DNA of 17,395 bases from an uncultured Eubacteriales bacterium (lineage in GTDB: Bacteria; Bacillota; Clostridia; Oscillospirales; Oscillospiraceae). Positions 15,585-17,395 of the stretch are shown in pieces. How positions within the stretch are numbered: the first letter of the stretch is position 1; the number at the start of each line of letters is the position of its first letter. The translations under genes were made by a program, and so were the position numbers. The DNA lies in assembly GCA_902475435.1 (NCBI GenBank), contig CABRZL010000037.1:1-17395 (forward strand), given 5' to 3'. A model generated the notes under the pieces. That model ran no database searches. It saw nothing but the letters and a program-made list of their open reading frames with translations, and was not told the origin of the DNA.

Positions 15585-16265
15585 ATGACATACCAGGAAT
15601 CGTTTATTGAATTCATGGTTCGGGCCGGCGTTCTGACCTTTGGCGATTTCACCACAAAATCTGGCCGAAAGACTCCCTATTTTATAAACACCGGCAACTA
15701 CAGAACCGGCGCCCAAGCTCACCAATTAGGCGACTATTATGCCGCATGTATCCATGAACACATTGCACAGGCTGGTGGTGCCGACATACTGTTTGGCCCC
15801 GCTTATAAAGGAATTCCATTGGTTGTCACCGCTGCTGCCAGTCTGTATCGGAATTATAACGAGGACTATCCTTATTGCTTTAACCGGAAAGAGGTCAAGG
15901 ATCACGGCGAGGGCGGCAACATGGTGGGCGCCAAAATCAAAGATGGCGACCGCATTGCCATTGTCGAAGATGTTGTTACCGCCGGAACCGCAGTACGGGA
16001 ATCTATCGCGCTATTCCAAAACATTGCCAATGTGAAAATAAACGCCCTGTTTGTCTCCGTCGATCGTATGGAAAAGGGTACTGGTGACAAATCTGCACTT
16101 GATGAGCTTCAGGAGGATTATGGTATTGCTGTATACCCCATTGTTACGGTCCGACAGATCATCGACCATCTATACAACCGCCCCATTGATGGAAAAATAT
16201 ATATAGACGACGCGATGAAAACGAAAATGGAAGTCTATCTCGACACTTACGGCGCAAAAAGATGA
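15585..16265 (+). CDS. pyrE: Orotate phosphoribosyltransferase
   Basis: A 226-aa type-I phosphoribosyltransferase that makes orotidine 5'-monophosphate from orotate and PRPP, the fifth step of UMP synthesis. The N-terminal FGDFTTKSGRKTPYFINTG binds orotate in the family, GPAYKGIPL follows, and the PRPP motif IVEDVVTAGTA lies at about 126-136 with the two acidic residues E128-D129. The length is typical of the clostridial form. AAGGAGG stands 6-7 nt before the ATG. It is separate from the other pyr genes. Its stop overlaps the start of radC by 4 nt (ATGA). Confidence 0.96.
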   Translation: MTYQESFIEFMVRAGVLTFGDFTTKSGRKTPYFINTGNYRTGAQAHQLGDYYAACIHEHIAQAGGADILFGPAYKGIPLVVTAAASLYRNYNEDYPYCFNRKEVKDHGEGGNMVGAKIKDGDRIAIVEDVVTAGTAVRESIALFQNIANVKINALFVSVDRMEKGTGDKSALDELQEDYGIAVYPIVTVRQIIDHLYNRPIDGKIYIDDAMKTKMEVYLDTYGAKR

Positions 16266-16996
16266 CTACATCCACATCAATTCCATCCAGCGACGCAAAG
16301 AAGAATATCCACAGCGGTCACCGAGAACGCCTCCGTCAAAAATTCCTGACCCATGGGCTGGATGCTATTTCAGATATAAATGTTCTGGAGCTTTTGTTGT
16401 TCTACGCTATCCCAAGACAAGATACCAATCCCATTGCCCACAGGCTTTTGGATGCCTTTGATTCCCTGCCCGGTGTATTTGACGCATCTACTGAGGATCT
16501 GATGAAGGAAGGCGGTTTAACTGAGAATGCAGCAGCTCTGATCAAGCTTACTACCGCGGTTGCCCGTCGGCAGCAAATTTGCCGCGCTAACATGGAGCAC
16601 ATCCTAAACAGTACACAAAAATGCGGCGACTATCTTGTCCCTTATTTCCTTGGGGCTACGGAAGAAATGGTTTATCTTTTAGCCTTAGATGCCAAATGCA
16701 AAGTGCTGGGTTGTACCAGGCTCTTTACTGGTACCATCAATTCCGCCAATCTCAGTGTCCGCAGCGTGGTAGAATATGCGCTTCGTGTCAAAGCCTCTTC
16801 CGTTGTGCTTGCACATAATCACACCAGCGGTATCGCCGTTCCATCACAGGAAGATATCCGCACCACAGAGGTCGTGATAAAAGCGTTGGACATGGTGGAC
16901 GTACTTTTGGCTGATCACATTGTTGTTGCAGATGAAGATTATGTTTCCATGGCTGAAAGCGGTTTGTTATCACAATTCAGAACGGGACATTTTTAA
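16262..16996 (+). CDS. radC: RadC family JAB/MPN-domain protein
   Basis: A 244-aa protein of the RadC (UPF0758) family, with an N-terminal helix-hairpin-helix-like part (about 20-110, GHRERLRQKFLTHGLDAISD) and a C-terminal JAB1/MPN metalloprotease-like domain. The zinc motif reads H185-N-H187-T-S189-G and, after PSQE, D198, so the metal set is complete. Most members have Pro where Thr188 stands. Despite the old name, a role in DNA repair has not held up for RadC and the family's function is open. Its ATG overlaps the pyrE stop (ATGA), so it is probably translated by coupling. A terminator follows about 75 nt later. Confidence 0.93.
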   Translation: MTTSTSIPSSDAKKNIHSGHRERLRQKFLTHGLDAISDINVLELLLFYAIPRQDTNPIAHRLLDAFDSLPGVFDASTEDLMKEGGLTENAAALIKLTTAVARRQQICRANMEHILNSTQKCGDYLVPYFLGATEEMVYLLALDAKCKVLGCTRLFTGTINSANLSVRSVVEYALRVKASSVVLAHNHTSGIAVPSQEDIRTTEVVIKALDMVDVLLADHIVVADEDYVSMAESGLLSQFRTGHF

Positions 16997-17070
16997 TGAC
17001 AGGATAATTGCAGTTTTGAACTTTTTCATGTTTTTTTGTTTGCCGTAATTGTTTCCCTGACATGATTGAA

Positions 17071-17112
17071 TGCCGCAGATCCTTATAATCAGGGATTCTG
17101 CGGCATCTTATA
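17071..17112 (+). terminator. Terminator after radC
   Basis: TGCCGCAGATCC (17071-17082) pairs with GGATTCTGCGGCA (17093-17105) with one bulge. It is followed by a T-rich stretch. It ends the pyrE-radC unit. Confidence 0.7.
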
Positions 17113-17170
17113 ATTTTCAATTCAAGAAATTGCGATGTAAATAGAAGTTTACAATTTTTTCACAAAATAA

Positions 17171-17197
17171 TTAGCACTCTCCTCTTGACAGTGCTAA
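17171..17197 (+). promoter_or_regulatory. CIRCE operator (HrcA binding site)
   Basis: TTAGCACTC (17171-17179), 9 nt, CAGTGCTAA (17189-17197). The consensus is TTAGCACTC-N9-GAGTGCTAA, so only one base of eighteen differs (C for G at 17189). It overlaps the -35 box, as expected for repression by HrcA that is lifted by heat. Confidence 0.93.
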
Positions 17198-17212
17198 AAA
17201 TAGTGTTATAAT
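17185..17212 (+). promoter_or_regulatory. Sigma-A promoter of the hsp20 gene
   Basis: TTGACA (17185-17190) lies in the CIRCE; TATAAT (17207-17212) follows after 16 nt. A second TATAAT at 17212-17217 is too far away (21 nt). The start should be near 17219. Confidence 0.85.
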
Positions 17213-17220
17213 ATAATTGA

Positions 17221-17362
17221 ACTTAAGGAAAGGGTCTTAAGAGGATCACACCAAGAGTTCATCCTCCGCGGAAAGCGGAAGGGCAGCAAACGCGCAGCGA
17301 AGAGAATGTATATTTCTCCCCGTCTACGAGTAAAATAATTTGTAGTATTGGAGGAATGACTT
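17221..17362 (+). promoter_or_regulatory. Structured 5' leader of hsp20 with possible anti-Shine-Dalgarno
   Basis: Short arms visible are CTTAAG/CTTAAG (17222-17227 and 17236-17241), GAGGAT/ATCCTC (17241-17246 and 17261-17266) and CCGC/GCGG (17266-17269 and 17275-17278). TCATCCTCC (17259-17267) is also complementary to the ribosome site GGAGGAATGA (17350-17359) with one bulged base. The two pairings of the CCTC segment exclude each other. No known riboswitch class is recognised. Confidence 0.4.
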
Positions 17363-17395
17363 ATGTTGCCCAGCATTTTTGGTGAAAATTTATTT
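17363..17395 (+). CDS. hsp20: Hsp20/alpha-crystallin family small heat-shock protein (3' truncated)
   Basis: Only 11 codons fit in the window: MLPSIFGENLF. This beginning is typical of clostridial Hsp20 proteins, ATP-independent chaperones that hold unfolded proteins. The call also rests on the CIRCE-controlled promoter upstream; groES, the other common CIRCE target, begins quite differently. GGAGGA lies 7-8 nt before the ATG. The alpha-crystallin domain itself is not visible, so the family is inferred from a short stretch plus context. Confidence 0.75.
   Translation, partial: MLPSIFGENLF

Larger units (their letters stand above)
16997..17362 (+). other. Intergenic region radC-hsp20 (366 nt)
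   Basis: No gene is seen here. It holds, in order, about 75 nt of AT-rich sequence without clear signals, the radC terminator (17071-17112), an AT-rich spacer, the CIRCE and promoter (17171-17212), and a transcribed leader of about 145 nt from near 17219 to 17362 with several short inverted repeats. Confidence 0.8.

Noticed and set aside
17363..17395. groES as the CIRCE-controlled gene.
   Set aside because: The visible residues MLPSIFGENLF do not resemble the GroES N-terminus but fit Hsp20.
1..17395. Mobile elements, CRISPR repeats, tRNA or rRNA genes.
   Set aside because: I saw no terminal repeats with transposase genes, no regularly spaced repeats and no tRNA- or rRNA-like segments; repeats seen are short hairpins at gene ends or promoters.

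Overview
The window looks like the chromosome of a low-to-mid GC anaerobic Firmicute of class Clostridia, most plausibly a gut Oscillospiraceae-type organism. This rests on strong AGGAGG ribosome sites, sigma-A promoters, a CIRCE element, an [FeFe]-hydrogenase-like sensory protein linked to DRTGG and PHP proteins, and an SLH-type surface protein. Species assignment is inference. I see no tRNA, rRNA, CRISPR array, insertion sequence or phage gene.

Layout. (1) Positions 1-1846 (+) hold the 3' part of a lipoteichoic-acid-synthase/sulfatase-family protein that ends in three degenerate SLH-like repeats. A 19-bp perfect hairpin at 1853-1898 closes it and can also serve the convergent operon. (2) Positions 2010-7495 (-) hold one tightly packed eight-gene transcription unit. 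In transcription order it encodes a DRTGG protein, an RsbW-like ATPase, an [FeFe]-hydrogenase-like iron-sulfur protein, a second DRTGG protein, a PHP phosphoesterase, a two-helix membrane protein, an ABC exporter and a TIGR04076 protein. Most junctions are 4-nt overlaps or ribosome sites that overlap the previous stop. (3) Positions 7496-7733 hold a divergent promoter region with a sigma-A promoter on each strand. (4) Positions 7734-10069 (+) hold serC-serA, two of the three steps of serine synthesis, with a terminator. (5) Positions 10104-13676 (+) hold a MATE exporter, mnmE (tRNA wobble-uridine modification GTPase) and an EamA/DMT permease. (6) Positions 13673-15457 (+) hold an acyl-CoA-ligase-type AMP-forming enzyme with its own promoter and a terminator. 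(7) Positions 15504-17105 (+) hold pyrE and radC overlapping by 4 nt, then a terminator. (8) Positions 17171-17395 hold a CIRCE-controlled promoter, a structured leader of about 145 nt and the first 11 codons of an Hsp20-type small heat-shock gene.

The most interesting part is the hydrogenase-centred operon. The hydrogenase-like protein keeps all four expected H-cluster cysteines but has Glu where catalytic enzymes carry the proton-relay Cys. It sits among ATPase, DRTGG and PHP proteins instead of electron-transfer subunits. This fits an H2 or redox sensor whose signal passes to a regulatory ATPase and a phosphoesterase. Here it is physically joined to an exporter and a small membrane protein, which I infer is a less usual extension. 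The hsp20 leader, with a possible anti-Shine-Dalgarno segment, is the second point worth checking.
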